Below are positions 33,313-41,104 of a stretch of DNA of 42,255 nucleotides, piece after piece; within the stretch, counting starts at the first letter, position 1, and each line of letters starts with the position of its first letter. A model generated the notes under the pieces. It had not been told where the DNA came from and searched no databases. It saw only the letters and a program-made list of their open reading frames with translations. The DNA is from Thermodesulfobacteriota bacterium (GTDB lineage: Bacteria; Desulfobacterota; Deferrisomatia; Deferrisomatales; JACRMM01), in NCBI GenBank assembly GCA_040756475.1, contig JBFLZB010000017.1:1-42255 (forward strand), in the 5' to 3' direction. A program made the translations under genes and the position numbers.

Positions 33313-34314
33313 ATGGATCTGTCCACCACCTATCTGGGGCTGAAGCTCTCCAACCCGCTCATCCCCGGGGCCTCGCCCCTGACCGACGATCTGGGCACCG
33401 CCAAGCGCCTCGAAGATGCCGGAGCACCGGCGCTTGTGCTCCCCAGCCTCTTCGAGGAGCAGATCGAGAACGAGCAGTTTCGGGAAGTGCAGGACGTTGA
33501 GGCCGCGGAGGGCACCTTTGCAGAGGCCCTCACCTACTTCCCCCGGCGCGACGAGTACCGTGTGATCGGTCCCGACCGGTACCTGGAAATCGTCCGCAAG
33601 GTGAAGGAGGCGGCGGGAGTACCCGTGATCGCTTCCCTCAACGGCGTCTCCGACGGCACATGGGTCGACTACGCACGCCTGTGCCAGGAGGCCGGGGCGG
33701 ACGCCCTGGAGCTCAACGTCTACCTCGTCGCAGCCGATCCCGACGTCGCGGGATCAACGGTGGAGGACCGGATCGTCCGGGCGGCCAGGGCCGTGAAGAC
33801 CGCGGTGCGCATCCCGGTGGCCGTGAAGCTCTCACCCTACTTCTCGTCACTGCCCCACATGGCGAAGCGGCTCGAAGAGACGGGCGCCGACGGCCTGGTG
33901 CTCTTCAACCGCTTCTATCAACCCGAGATCGACCCGGAAGCCCTCGAAGTGGTTCCGAAGCTTCGGCTCTCCGACTCATCGGAGCTCCTCCTGAGGCTTC
34001 GGTGGCTCGCGATCCTCTCGGGCCGCGTGAATCTGAGCCTGGGGGCCACCGGCGGGGCTCACACCGCCGCCGACGCGGTCAAGGCCATCATGGCGGGCGC
34101 CCACGGGGTCCAGATGGTCTCGGCCCTACTCAGGAACGGCCCCGCCCACCTGACGAAGGTCCGCGACGAGCTCTCCGCGTGGATGGAGGCCCACGGGTAC
34201 GAGTCCGTGGCCCAGATGCGGGGTTGCATGAACCTCTCCAGGAGCCCCAACCCCGCCGCCTTCGAGCGGGCGAACTACATCAAGGTGCTGCAAGGGGGGG
34301 TGAAGCGGGTGTAG
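33313..34314 (+). CDS. Dihydroorotate dehydrogenase-like flavoprotein linked to PFOR
   Basis: 333 residues, AAAGGAG 8 bases before ATG. TIM-barrel DHOD features: 'MDLSTTYLGLKLSNPLIPGASPLTDD', 'PVIASLNGVSDGTWVDYARLCQEAGADALELNVY', 'IPVAVKLSPYFSSLPHMAKRLEETGADGLVLFNR', 'GATGGAHTAADAVKAIMAGAHGVQMVSALL'. Typical FMN-binding segments are present, but the family is the divergent group often encoded beside PFOR, not in a pyr cluster. The 50-bp spacing from the PFOR gene suggests cotranscription. True dihydroorotate oxidation is uncertain; another FMN-dependent reaction tied to ferredoxin metabolism is possible. Confidence 0.88.
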   Translation: MDLSTTYLGLKLSNPLIPGASPLTDDLGTAKRLEDAGAPALVLPSLFEEQIENEQFREVQDVEAAEGTFAEALTYFPRRDEYRVIGPDRYLEIVRKVKEAAGVPVIASLNGVSDGTWVDYARLCQEAGADALELNVYLVAADPDVAGSTVEDRIVRAARAVKTAVRIPVAVKLSPYFSSLPHMAKRLEETGADGLVLFNRFYQPEIDPEALEVVPKLRLSDSSELLLRLRWLAILSGRVNLSLGATGGAHTAADAVKAIMAGAHGVQMVSALLRNGPAHLTKVRDELSAWMEAHGYESVAQMRGCMNLSRSPNPAAFERANYIKVLQGGVKRV

Positions 34315-34335
34315 GGGCCCCCATGCAGGGGTGTC

Positions 34336-34438
34336 ATGGGACCGATGGGACGCATGGGTAGAGAGAGCACCGTCGGAGCTCCTTCGGTGCCTCTTCCACC
34401 CTTTCGTCCCTTGGGTCCTTTGGGTCCTTTGAGGACCA
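34336..34438 (+). repeat. Word repeats at the DUF3047 gene start
   Basis: ATGGGACCGATGGGACGCATGGG-type words (34336-34358) and TTGGGTCCTTTGGGTCCTTT words (34410-34430). The first family recurs at 5365-5382 (GTGTCATGGGTCCCATG). Both are read as coding in the annotated frame. Confidence 0.6.
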
Positions 34439-35076
34439 GGGTCGCCCTCCTGGTCCTCCTCGCCCTCCTCCTCGCTCCGGCCGCCTCCGCAGCCTCCCCG
34501 ACCCTTCTCGTGGACGACTTCGAGGAGGGCCTGCGGCGGGGGTGGAAGGAGCGGTCCTTCCACGGCCACACCCGCTACGAGGTGGTGCCGGACAACGGCA
34601 ACCGGGTCCTCCGGGCCGAGAGCGAGGGAACCGCCTCGGGGCTCGTCTACGAGGTGGCTTTCGACCCCCGGGAGTACCCGGTCCTCGCCTGGCGCTGGAA
34701 GGTCGAAGGCCTCGTCGCGGCCAGCGACCCCACCCGCAGGAGCGGCGACGACTACCCCGCCCGGGTCTACGTGGTCTTCCCCCACTGGTTCTTCCCCCGC
34801 ACCCGGAGCCTGGTCTACATCTGGGCCACGGACGTTCCCCTGGATGAGCCCGTGGCCAATCCCTTCACGGGCAACGCCGTGATGATCGCGGTCCGGTCCG
34901 GCCCCGAGGACGTGGGCCGATGGGTGGAGGAGCGCCGCAACCTGGTGGAGGACTTCCGCGCCGCCTTCGGCGAGGACCCGCCCCGGGCCGGGGCCGTGGC
35001 CCTCATGACCGACACCGACCAGACGGGGGAACGGGCCGTGGCCTACTACGACGACCTGCGGCTCCTGGGGCAGTGA
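34336..35076 (+). CDS. DUF3047 exported protein (start uncertain)
   Basis: 246 residues as framed. The conserved DUF3047 part starts near residue 54: 'LLVDDFEEGLRRGWKERSFHGHTRYEVVPD', 'LRAESEGTASGLVYEVAFDPREYPVLAWRWKVEG', 'SGDDYPARVYVVFPHWF', 'YIWATDVPLDEPVANPFTGN', ending 'GAVALMTDTDQTGERAVAYYDDLRLL'. A signal peptide (RTRVALLVLLALLLAPAASA, about residues 33-52) precedes it. The first ~32 residues come from ATGGGACCG and TGGGTCCTT word repeats and have no ribosome-binding site, so the true start may be a later codon (for example GTG near 34387). The role of the family is unknown; a periplasmic carbohydrate-binding-like fold is likely. Confidence 0.8.
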   Translation: MGPMGRMGRESTVGAPSVPLPPFRPLGPLGPLRTRVALLVLLALLLAPAASAASPTLLVDDFEEGLRRGWKERSFHGHTRYEVVPDNGNRVLRAESEGTASGLVYEVAFDPREYPVLAWRWKVEGLVAASDPTRRSGDDYPARVYVVFPHWFFPRTRSLVYIWATDVPLDEPVANPFTGNAVMIAVRSGPEDVGRWVEERRNLVEDFRAAFGEDPPRAGAVALMTDTDQTGERAVAYYDDLRLLGQ

Positions 35077-35184
35077 GGGCCCGGCTCCCGGCCCTTCCGT
35101 CGGATCGCGGGCGGCGGTTCGGCGGGGCATCCTCACCCGATCGTGCTTATGTTTCCATCGTGATGATCGGGAAAGGAGGCGGCG

Positions 35185-36060
35185 ATGAGACATGCAACGA
35201 TGCGGATTTGGAAGACCGTTGGGGTCCTTCTCTTCCTTTGGGGCGCAGCGTCGGCCGGGGCGGAAGGCCGGACGGGCCCGGCGGGCATCGAGGCATTGCG
35301 CCAGGCAGCCGAGGCCGGAGGGGCGCAGGAGCAGTGCGACTACGCCGTTGCCTGTGAGCTGGAGGGCGACTCCACGGAGGCCTTCCGGTGGTTTCTCCGG
35401 GCCGCGGACCAGGGGCTCGCCGAGGCACAGTACCAGGTGGGTCTGGCCTACTCCGAGGGGCTCGGGGTGGAGGCGGATCCGCGCAAGGCGGTGATCTGGC
35501 TCGCCCGGGCAGCCGCGCAGGGGTACGCCGCGGCACACTTCGACCTGGGGGTGGCCTACGCGACCGGCAGCGGCGTGGAAGCCGACCCACGCAAGGCCGT
35601 GGAGTGGTTCCAGCGAGGGGCCGCCCAGGGCCATGCCCTCTCCGAGTGCGGGCTGGGGTGGATGTACCTGGACGGTACCGGGGTCCCCCAGAACTTCGAG
35701 GAGGCCTACTTCTGGCTCAACCTGGGCGCCTCGGTTCTCCAGGACGACGAGGCGGACCTGTGCCTGGACAAGCGCGAGGAGGCCCTCGAGCGCATCACCC
35801 CCGAACAGCTCACGGCGGCACAGCGCCGGGCCCTGAGCCACCGGCGAGGCGACCCCCAGGCCGCCCTCGGGGCAACAGAGCCCCACCGGCTGGCGTCCTC
35901 GGCCGAAGACCCGGAGGAAGCCGAGCACCGGCGCGAGATGGAGCTGGAGCAGATGCGCTTCCAGAACCAGATGCGACTCCAGGCCCACCAACTGCGCCAG
36001 CTCCGCAAGATCGAGGACGCGCGCACCCGCGCCATCCGCCGCCGCCTGCGGCATCGATAG
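35185..36060 (+). CDS. Exported Sel1-repeat protein
   Basis: 291 residues with GGAAAGGAGG upstream. Signal peptide (about 1-26, 'RIWKTVGVLLFLWGAASAGAEG'; ATG at codon 6 is an alternative start), then three to four Sel1-like repeats (about 36-180) with the pattern 'AEAQYQVGLAYSEGLGVEADPRKAVIWLARAAAQG', and a charged coiled-coil C-terminus (about 240-291). Sel1 proteins are periplasmic or surface adaptors for protein-protein contacts. No partner is obvious beside it; the DUF4388 gene follows after 250 bp that hold only GC-rich hairpins. Confidence 0.88.
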   Translation: MRHATMRIWKTVGVLLFLWGAASAGAEGRTGPAGIEALRQAAEAGGAQEQCDYAVACELEGDSTEAFRWFLRAADQGLAEAQYQVGLAYSEGLGVEADPRKAVIWLARAAAQGYAAAHFDLGVAYATGSGVEADPRKAVEWFQRGAAQGHALSECGLGWMYLDGTGVPQNFEEAYFWLNLGASVLQDDEADLCLDKREEALERITPEQLTAAQRRALSHRRGDPQAALGATEPHRLASSAEDPEEAEHRREMELEQMRFQNQMRLQAHQLRQLRKIEDARTRAIRRRLRHR

Positions 36061-36313
36061 CCCCAGCAGCAGCCGTCCCCCGGGGGGGGGGCCCTCCTCG
36101 AGGGGTCCATCTCGCCCTGCCTCCCTCGCGGCCCCGCCTCGACGTATCGTGCGTTTCTTCCCACAATCCCCGTTAAGTTGCGGCTCGTTGTGCCGATCTA
36201 TTCCCGTGCCCTCCGGGCAACGGCGGCCGCGAGACCTCCCGGTGCCGGGCTGGGTGGACAGGGGAGAGGGGAATGGGAAGGCAACGCGTGCCGGCGGCAG
36301 AGCCCGGGGCGAC

Positions 36314-37339
36314 ATGAAGCTCAGCGGGACCATCGCGCCGGCCTTGTCGGGACACGTCTCGGGGTTCGACCTGTTCGACGTGACCCAGCTGCTGTGCCTG
36401 AGCGGCCGGAGCCGCATCCTGCGGGTGAGCTTCGGCGACCGCCGGGGCACCCTGGTCTTCGAGCAGGGCGCCCTCACCCACGCCTCGACCCCGAGCGCGG
36501 GGGGGCAGGATGCGTTCTTCGAAATCGCCCAGTGGACGGGGGGAAGCTTCGAGAGCGTGGACGCGGCGGAGGCAGGAACGTTCCCGCCCAACATTCACGT
36601 GCCCACCATGCACCTGCTCATGGAGTCGGCCCGCCGGAAGGACGAGGGCGAGGGCGCCCCTCCCGCGTTGCCGCCGGAGGAGGCGGAGGAGCCCGCGGAA
36701 GTGCCGGCCGAGGGAGCCCTCGCCTGGGACAGCCCCGCACACGACCGGCTGTGGGACGAGCTGGCCACGATCCAGCAGGAAGTGGCCGAGGAGCTCGCTG
36801 CCGGCGTCGCGGCACCGGTTCCGGCGCGGGAGGTGCCTTCGGGAACCTCCGAGCAGGCCCCTGCGCCGGCAGCGGCGGAGCCCGTGCCGGATGGGGGTCC
36901 GCCCGGGGAGGAGCCCTGGTGGCGTCAGGTCACCGCCCGCTGGGGCGAGGCCGTGCAGGTCGTAGTGGCCTGGCCCCCCGAGGCAGGCTGGGACCAGGCC
37001 GCCGCCGAGGTACGACGCCTCGCGAAGGTGGCGGGGGCCAAGCCGCCTGCCGACCTCCTTTCGGCCACCGGCCCCTCCTTTGTGCGCATCTACCCCGAGG
37101 CGGGGGGCATCCTCTCCCTGGTCTTCCTGGGCATCTCCAAGCGGCACCGCTTTCTCTTCGAGACGCTGGTGCGCTCCGCCCACGCGGCCCTGGTTCCCCG
37201 GGAGTGCGCCGGCAGCGAGACCCAGCACTGGATGGGCGCCCTCCCGGCCACGCTCGACTGGTGTGTCGTGGCTCCCGATTCCGACGGCTGCTGGGGCTTT
37301 TCCGATCGGCTCCGGGAGCTCGCAGGGAATGCGTCGTGA
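36314..37339 (+). CDS. DUF4388 (PATAN-domain) protein
   Basis: 341 residues from ATG 36314; the longer frame to 36149 has no conserved residues. N-terminal DUF4388/PATAN domain: 'MKLSGTIAPALSGHVSGFDLFDVTQLLCLSGRSRILRV' with 'GTLVFEQGALTHASTPSAGGQDAFFEIAQWTGGSF'. A Pro/Glu/Ala-rich linker (about 105-205) leads to a C-terminal domain of about 130 residues ('WDQAAAEVRRLAKVAGAKPPADLL', 'FLGISKRHRFLFETLVRSAHAAL') I do not recognise. PATAN proteins typically act with Roadblock proteins and small GTPases in polarity, motility or signalling. Two Roadblock genes follow directly, in line with that. Confidence 0.82.
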   Translation: MKLSGTIAPALSGHVSGFDLFDVTQLLCLSGRSRILRVSFGDRRGTLVFEQGALTHASTPSAGGQDAFFEIAQWTGGSFESVDAAEAGTFPPNIHVPTMHLLMESARRKDEGEGAPPALPPEEAEEPAEVPAEGALAWDSPAHDRLWDELATIQQEVAEELAAGVAAPVPAREVPSGTSEQAPAPAAAEPVPDGGPPGEEPWWRQVTARWGEAVQVVVAWPPEAGWDQAAAEVRRLAKVAGAKPPADLLSATGPSFVRIYPEAGGILSLVFLGISKRHRFLFETLVRSAHAALVPRECAGSETQHWMGALPATLDWCVVAPDSDGCWGFSDRLRELAGNAS

Positions 37340-37423
37340 CCTACGCGAAGAACCCACCCCGCGTGAGGGCTCTGATCGAGACCCCGTAACCCGTTCCACC
37401 CGCACGACCAAAGGAGCAGACCC

Positions 37424-37792
37424 ATGGCGACCCGAGCCGAACAAATGCAGCAGGTGATGCGCACCCTGGTGACCAACACCCCCGACCTGGAAGGGGCGGC
37501 CATGGTGAGCACCGACGGCCTGGTCCTGTCTTCCGTGCTCCCGGCCGGAACCGACGAGGACCGGGTCTCCGCCATGGCGGCGGCCCTCCTCTCCCTGGGG
37601 GAGCGCACCGCCCAGGAGCTCCAGCGGGGAACCCTGGAGCAGGTGTACGTGAAGGGGAACGCCGGCTACATCATCCTGATGCAGGCGGGTCCCGAGGCGG
37701 TGCTCGAAGCCATCGCCGGGGCCAACGCCAAGCTGGGCATGGTGCTGCTCGACATGAAGCGCGCCGCCCAAGAGCTCACGAGGCTCGTCTAG
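37424..37792 (+). CDS. Roadblock/LC7-domain protein 1 (MglB-like)
   Basis: 122 residues, AAAGGAG 8 bases before ATG. The single Roadblock/LC7 fold is indicated by 'VMRTLVTNTPDLEGAAMVSTDGLVLSSVLPAGTDEDRVSAMAAALLSLGERTAQELQRG' and 'EQVYVKGNAGYIILMQAGPEAVLEAIAGANAKLGMVLLDMKRAA'. Such proteins form dimers that act as activators or platforms for Ras-like GTPases (MglB for MglA). No GTPase gene is present in the window. Two bp separate its stop from the next Roadblock gene. Confidence 0.9.
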   Translation: MATRAEQMQQVMRTLVTNTPDLEGAAMVSTDGLVLSSVLPAGTDEDRVSAMAAALLSLGERTAQELQRGTLEQVYVKGNAGYIILMQAGPEAVLEAIAGANAKLGMVLLDMKRAAQELTRLV

Positions 37793-37794
37793 CC

Positions 37795-38193
37795 ATGTTC
37801 GCCCAGCGGGCCCGACAACTCCACGAGGTCCTCATGGCGGTCCTGGTCCGGGTCCGCGACATCCGCGGCCTCGTCCTGGTGGACCCCGACGGCCTGGTCC
37901 TGGTCTCCACCCTCGACTCCCGGGCGCTGGAGGAGTCCCTCGGCGCCTTCGCGGCCGCGGTGCTCCCCGCGCTGCACCGGGCGCGGCAGGACTTCGAGAT
38001 GGGGCCCTTGCAGCTGGGCCACGTGGCCGCCCGGGACCGGCAGATCTTCATCACCCCCGTGACGGAGGACGTAGCCCTCCTGGCCGTCGCCGACTCCGGG
38101 GCCACCTCGGCGACCATCGCCCTGCACCTGCTCTCCCTGACCCGGGAGATCCTGGGCGTGGTGACGCGCCCGGCCGAAGGCCCCGAAGCCTGA
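37795..38193 (+). CDS. Roadblock/LC7-domain protein 2
   Basis: 132 residues starting 2 bp after the first Roadblock gene, so probably translationally coupled. 'IRGLVLVDPDGLVLVSTLDSRALEESLGAFAAAVLPALHRARQDFEMG', then 'HVAARDRQIFITPVTEDVALLAVADSGATSATIALHLLSLTREIL', matches the Roadblock pattern but is clearly diverged from the first copy. It may form a heterodimer with it. The role relative to the downstream hydrogenase is unknown. Confidence 0.8.
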   Translation: MFAQRARQLHEVLMAVLVRVRDIRGLVLVDPDGLVLVSTLDSRALEESLGAFAAAVLPALHRARQDFEMGPLQLGHVAARDRQIFITPVTEDVALLAVADSGATSATIALHLLSLTREILGVVTRPAEGPEA

Positions 38194-38221
38194 CCCGCTG
38201 GAACGAGAGGAGGCATACGCC

Positions 38222-38710
38222 GTGGATCGACAACTGGAGACCCTCCACAAGGCATCCTACTTCCTGGGGGCCCTGGCCCACGGGGCCGAGCAGAACCTGG
38301 GCCGGGGAAGCCTCTCCTTCGGCCTCCTGGCCGGGAAGAAGTTCGGGATCGAGGCCGTAGAGGGAGCCGAGACCACCAGCGATCCCTACCGGGCCCTGGA
38401 GATTCTGCGGGCGGCCCTGGCCGCCAAGGGCATCCGGTGGGACTTCGAGCCCTTTGCCGGGGCACGAGAGAGCGCACTGCAGCAGGAAGGCTCCACCCGG
38501 CGCCTGCGGCTGGTCTTTCACACCTGCATGGTCCGAAACGCCCTGTTTCGCTACGCCCACGAGCAGAAGCAACTGCTCTGCTACATGGCCCACGGGGTCT
38601 TCGCCGGGGCGATGGAGCGGGTGATGCCGGGGACCACGGTGAAGCTCGAAATCGCGCACGCCGGGCCCAACGCGTGCCTCAAGGACATGATCTGGGAGGT
38701 GAAGCCATGA
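38222..38710 (+). CDS. Three-cysteine (V4R-like) protein preceding the hydrogenase
   Basis: 162 residues from GTG 38222, with GAGAGGAGG 9 bases upstream. Its C-terminal half carries His100-x-Cys102, Cys120 and Cys152 in the order 'VFHTCMVRNAL', 'QLLCYMAHGVFAGAMERV', 'NACLKDMIWEV'. This closely parallels the C-terminus of the ferredoxin-fusion protein at 41101 (Cys179, Cys197, Cys228), with identical 18-residue spacing between the first two Cys and 32 against 31 between the next. The layout recalls V4R small-molecule-binding domains, some of which bind metal through Cys. Its stop overlaps the hydrogenase small-subunit start (ATGA), implying tight coupling. Function is not established. Confidence 0.75.
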   Translation: MDRQLETLHKASYFLGALAHGAEQNLGRGSLSFGLLAGKKFGIEAVEGAETTSDPYRALEILRAALAAKGIRWDFEPFAGARESALQQEGSTRRLRLVFHTCMVRNALFRYAHEQKQLLCYMAHGVFAGAMERVMPGTTVKLEIAHAGPNACLKDMIWEVKP

Positions 38711-39621
38711 AGGCGCGCATCTCCACCGAGTGGCTCTCGGGGTGCTCCGGCTGCCACGTGGCGGTGGTGGACCTGCACGAGAAGCTCGTCAACCTGGCCG
38801 AGCACGCCCAGTTCGTGCGGCTGCCGGTGCTCGCCGACGAGAAGGGCTATCCCGAGGCCGACATCGGCATCGTGGAGGGGGCGGTGCGCAGCGATCACGA
38901 CCGGGAGTGCCTGCTGCGCATGCGCGAGAGCGTAAAGACGCTGGTGGCCTTCGGGAGCTGCGCCGTCTACGGGGGACCTTCGGGGCTGGGATGGCTCTAC
39001 GGCAAAGACGCGGTGATGGAAACCGTGTACCGGGAGGGTCCCACCAACGCCGGCGGACCCGGCCCGGATGCCGCCGCGGTGCCCCTGGAAGAGAGCGTGG
39101 TACCCATCGACGAAGTGGTCCCCGTGGACTTCTACCTCCCCGGGTGCGCACCCCATCCCTACTTCATCGCCGCGGGGCTCGGCGCCCTCCTGGGCGGCAA
39201 GGGCACCCCCTTGACCGAGAAGACCGTCTGCTCCGAGTGCACGCGAAAGATGCGCAAGCGCCCGGGAGTGGCGCTGCGCAAGGGCGCCGTCACGGCCGAG
39301 GAGCCCGACGTGTGTTTCCTCAGCCAGGGGGTGGTCTGCCTGGGATCGGTCACCCTCAACCGGTGCAAGGCGCCCTGTCCGGCGGCCGGCACGGCCTGCG
39401 CCGGGTGCGCGGGTCCCTCGCTGGACGTGATTACCGAGCCCCACCTGGACCTGCGAAACCTCGTGGCCACGCGGATGCACAAGCTCACCGGGCTCGAGCC
39501 GTCCGCGGTCAAGGCCTATTTCGAGGAGAACGCCGCCACGTTCTACGCCTACGCCCTGGCCTCCCCGGTGCTCTACAAGAAGCCCACGGTGGAGCTGCGC
39601 GAATGGATCGGGGGGCGATGA
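38707..39621 (+). CDS. [NiFe] hydrogenase small subunit, group 3-like (MvhG/HoxY-type)
   Basis: 304 residues starting in the ATGA overlap. No Tat signal peptide, so it is cytoplasmic. Proximal [4Fe-4S] ligands Cys13 and Cys16 ('WLSGCSGCHVAVVDL'), Cys85 ('FGSCAVYGG') and Cys147 ('YLPGCAPHP'). The C-terminal part has further clusters: Cys175/178 ('CSECTRKMRKRPG'), Cys203/211, and Cys220/224/231/234 ('NRCKAPCPAAGTACAGCAGPS'). This is the arrangement of cytoplasmic group 3 (F420-non-reducing/Mvh-like) small subunits. It passes electrons between the NiFe site and partner iron-sulfur proteins. No HdrA, MvhD or HoxEFU gene is in the window. Confidence 0.92.
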   Translation: MKARISTEWLSGCSGCHVAVVDLHEKLVNLAEHAQFVRLPVLADEKGYPEADIGIVEGAVRSDHDRECLLRMRESVKTLVAFGSCAVYGGPSGLGWLYGKDAVMETVYREGPTNAGGPGPDAAAVPLEESVVPIDEVVPVDFYLPGCAPHPYFIAAGLGALLGGKGTPLTEKTVCSECTRKMRKRPGVALRKGAVTAEEPDVCFLSQGVVCLGSVTLNRCKAPCPAAGTACAGCAGPSLDVITEPHLDLRNLVATRMHKLTGLEPSAVKAYFEENAATFYAYALASPVLYKKPTVELREWIGGR

Positions 39622-39700
39622 CCGCCCGGCGCGCGCCCGAGCACGGCCCATGGGGGGCACCGCAACCGCCAGCTCGAACCGGATGAGAAGAGGAAACGCC

Positions 39701-41104
39701 ATGGGACAGACCATCGTCGTCAGCCCGGTGACCCGCATCGAGGGCCACGCCCGCATCGCCCTGGACCTGGACGACCAGGGCGCGGTGACCAAGGGCCACC
39801 TCCAAGTCCTCGAGATCCGGGGCTTCGAGAAACTGCTCCTGGGGATGGAGCTCTCCAAGATGCCCCTCATGACGGCGCGCCTGTGCGGCGTCTGCCCCGC
39901 TGCCCACCACCTGGCCTCGGTAACCGCCATCGAGGGGGGGTTGGGGGTCGCCCCTCCCGCCGACGCGGCGCTCCTTAGGGAGCTGCTGTACGCCGGGCAC
40001 ATCCTCCACTCCCACGCCCTGAGCAACTTCGTGCTCTCGGGCCCGGACCTCTTCCTGGGGATCGGAGCCCCGCCCGAGACGCGAAACGTCTTCCACCTGC
40101 TCGTCGCAGACCCCGACCTCGCCAAGAAGATCCTGCGGCTGCGAAGCCTGGGCCAGCGCACCGTGGAGGTCGTGGGAGGCCGGGGGATCCACCCGGTGAC
40201 CGTGATCCCCGGGGGGATGAGCTTCCGACCCGCGCCCAAGGACCTGGAGACCATCGCCGGGTGGGGCGCCGAGGCCCTGGCGCTGCTCGCAGAGCTGGGA
40301 GCCGTCCTGCAAAAGGGGCTCGCCGCCCTGGCCGATCTGCGCGACCGGCTGGCGATTCCCTACCCGCCCCTGGCCTTTGCCCGGGACGGGCGGCACACCT
40401 TCCTGGGCGGCGAGATCGTGGTCCCCGCCGGCTCCCACGGGCCGGAGCGCCGGTTTGCCCCCGCCGCCTACGCCGAGCACCTGGTGGAGCACGCGGTGCC
40501 GGGCTCCTACATGAAGACCGTGCGCCTGCGGGGAACCCCCGAGGCAAGCTTCTTCGTGGGCCCGCTGGCCCGGCTGCGGGTGAGCGCGTCGCTCTCCACC
40601 CCGCTCGCCGACCAGAAGCTCCAGGCCTTTCGCGAGCGCCAGGGGCCGCAGGCGTGCGCCCTGGACAACGTGGAGGCCCGCTGGATCGAGATGCTCCACT
40701 GCGCCGAGCGCATGGCCCGCATCCCCGTCGAGCTCCAGGGCGGGCCCCTGGCCATCCCCGTGGAGATCCGGGCGGGTCGCTACGCCGGCGCCATCGAGGC
40801 ACCCCGGGGTCTCCTGGTGCACGACTACACCGCCGACGCCCAGGGCAAGCTGACGGCCGTGAACCTGATCGTCGCCACCCAGAACAACTACGACGCCATG
40901 GACCACGCCGTGACCTCCGTAGGGGGCCACTTCGCGGGCCGCGGCGACGACAACCTGCTCCTGAACGGGATGGAGTTCGCCCTGCGCTGCTACGACCCCT
41001 GCCTGGCCTGCGCCACCCACCTGGCTGGGCGGATGCCCCTGGAGGTGGAGGTGCGCCGGGGGGGCCGAACCCTTCGGACCATCTCGAGGAGGACCGCGCC
41101 ATGA
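39701..41104 (+). CDS. [NiFe] hydrogenase large subunit, group 3-like
   Basis: 467 residues from ATG 39701 (AGAAGAGG upstream). 'VSPVTRIEGHARI' start; nickel ligands in 'RLCGVCPAAHH' (Cys62, Cys65) and 'YDPCLACATH' (Cys434, Cys437). His440 is the expected cleavage point, leaving a 27-residue C-terminal extension to be removed by the protease encoded at 41808. It holds the NiFe(CN)2CO site for reversible H2 activation. The ATGA overlap with the next gene shows operon structure. Subgroup cannot be fixed by eye; the motifs fit group 3 (Mvh/Frh/Hox-like). Confidence 0.95.
   Translation: MGQTIVVSPVTRIEGHARIALDLDDQGAVTKGHLQVLEIRGFEKLLLGMELSKMPLMTARLCGVCPAAHHLASVTAIEGGLGVAPPADAALLRELLYAGHILHSHALSNFVLSGPDLFLGIGAPPETRNVFHLLVADPDLAKKILRLRSLGQRTVEVVGGRGIHPVTVIPGGMSFRPAPKDLETIAGWGAEALALLAELGAVLQKGLAALADLRDRLAIPYPPLAFARDGRHTFLGGEIVVPAGSHGPERRFAPAAYAEHLVEHAVPGSYMKTVRLRGTPEASFFVGPLARLRVSASLSTPLADQKLQAFRERQGPQACALDNVEARWIEMLHCAERMARIPVELQGGPLAIPVEIRAGRYAGAIEAPRGLLVHDYTADAQGKLTAVNLIVATQNNYDAMDHAVTSVGGHFAGRGDDNLLLNGMEFALRCYDPCLACATHLAGRMPLEVEVRRGGRTLRTISRRTAP

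Noticed and set aside
38789-40254. Long minus-strand ORFs opposite the hydrogenase subunits
   Set aside because: Antisense shadows; the plus strand shows complete, motif-bearing hydrogenase genes with proper start overlaps.
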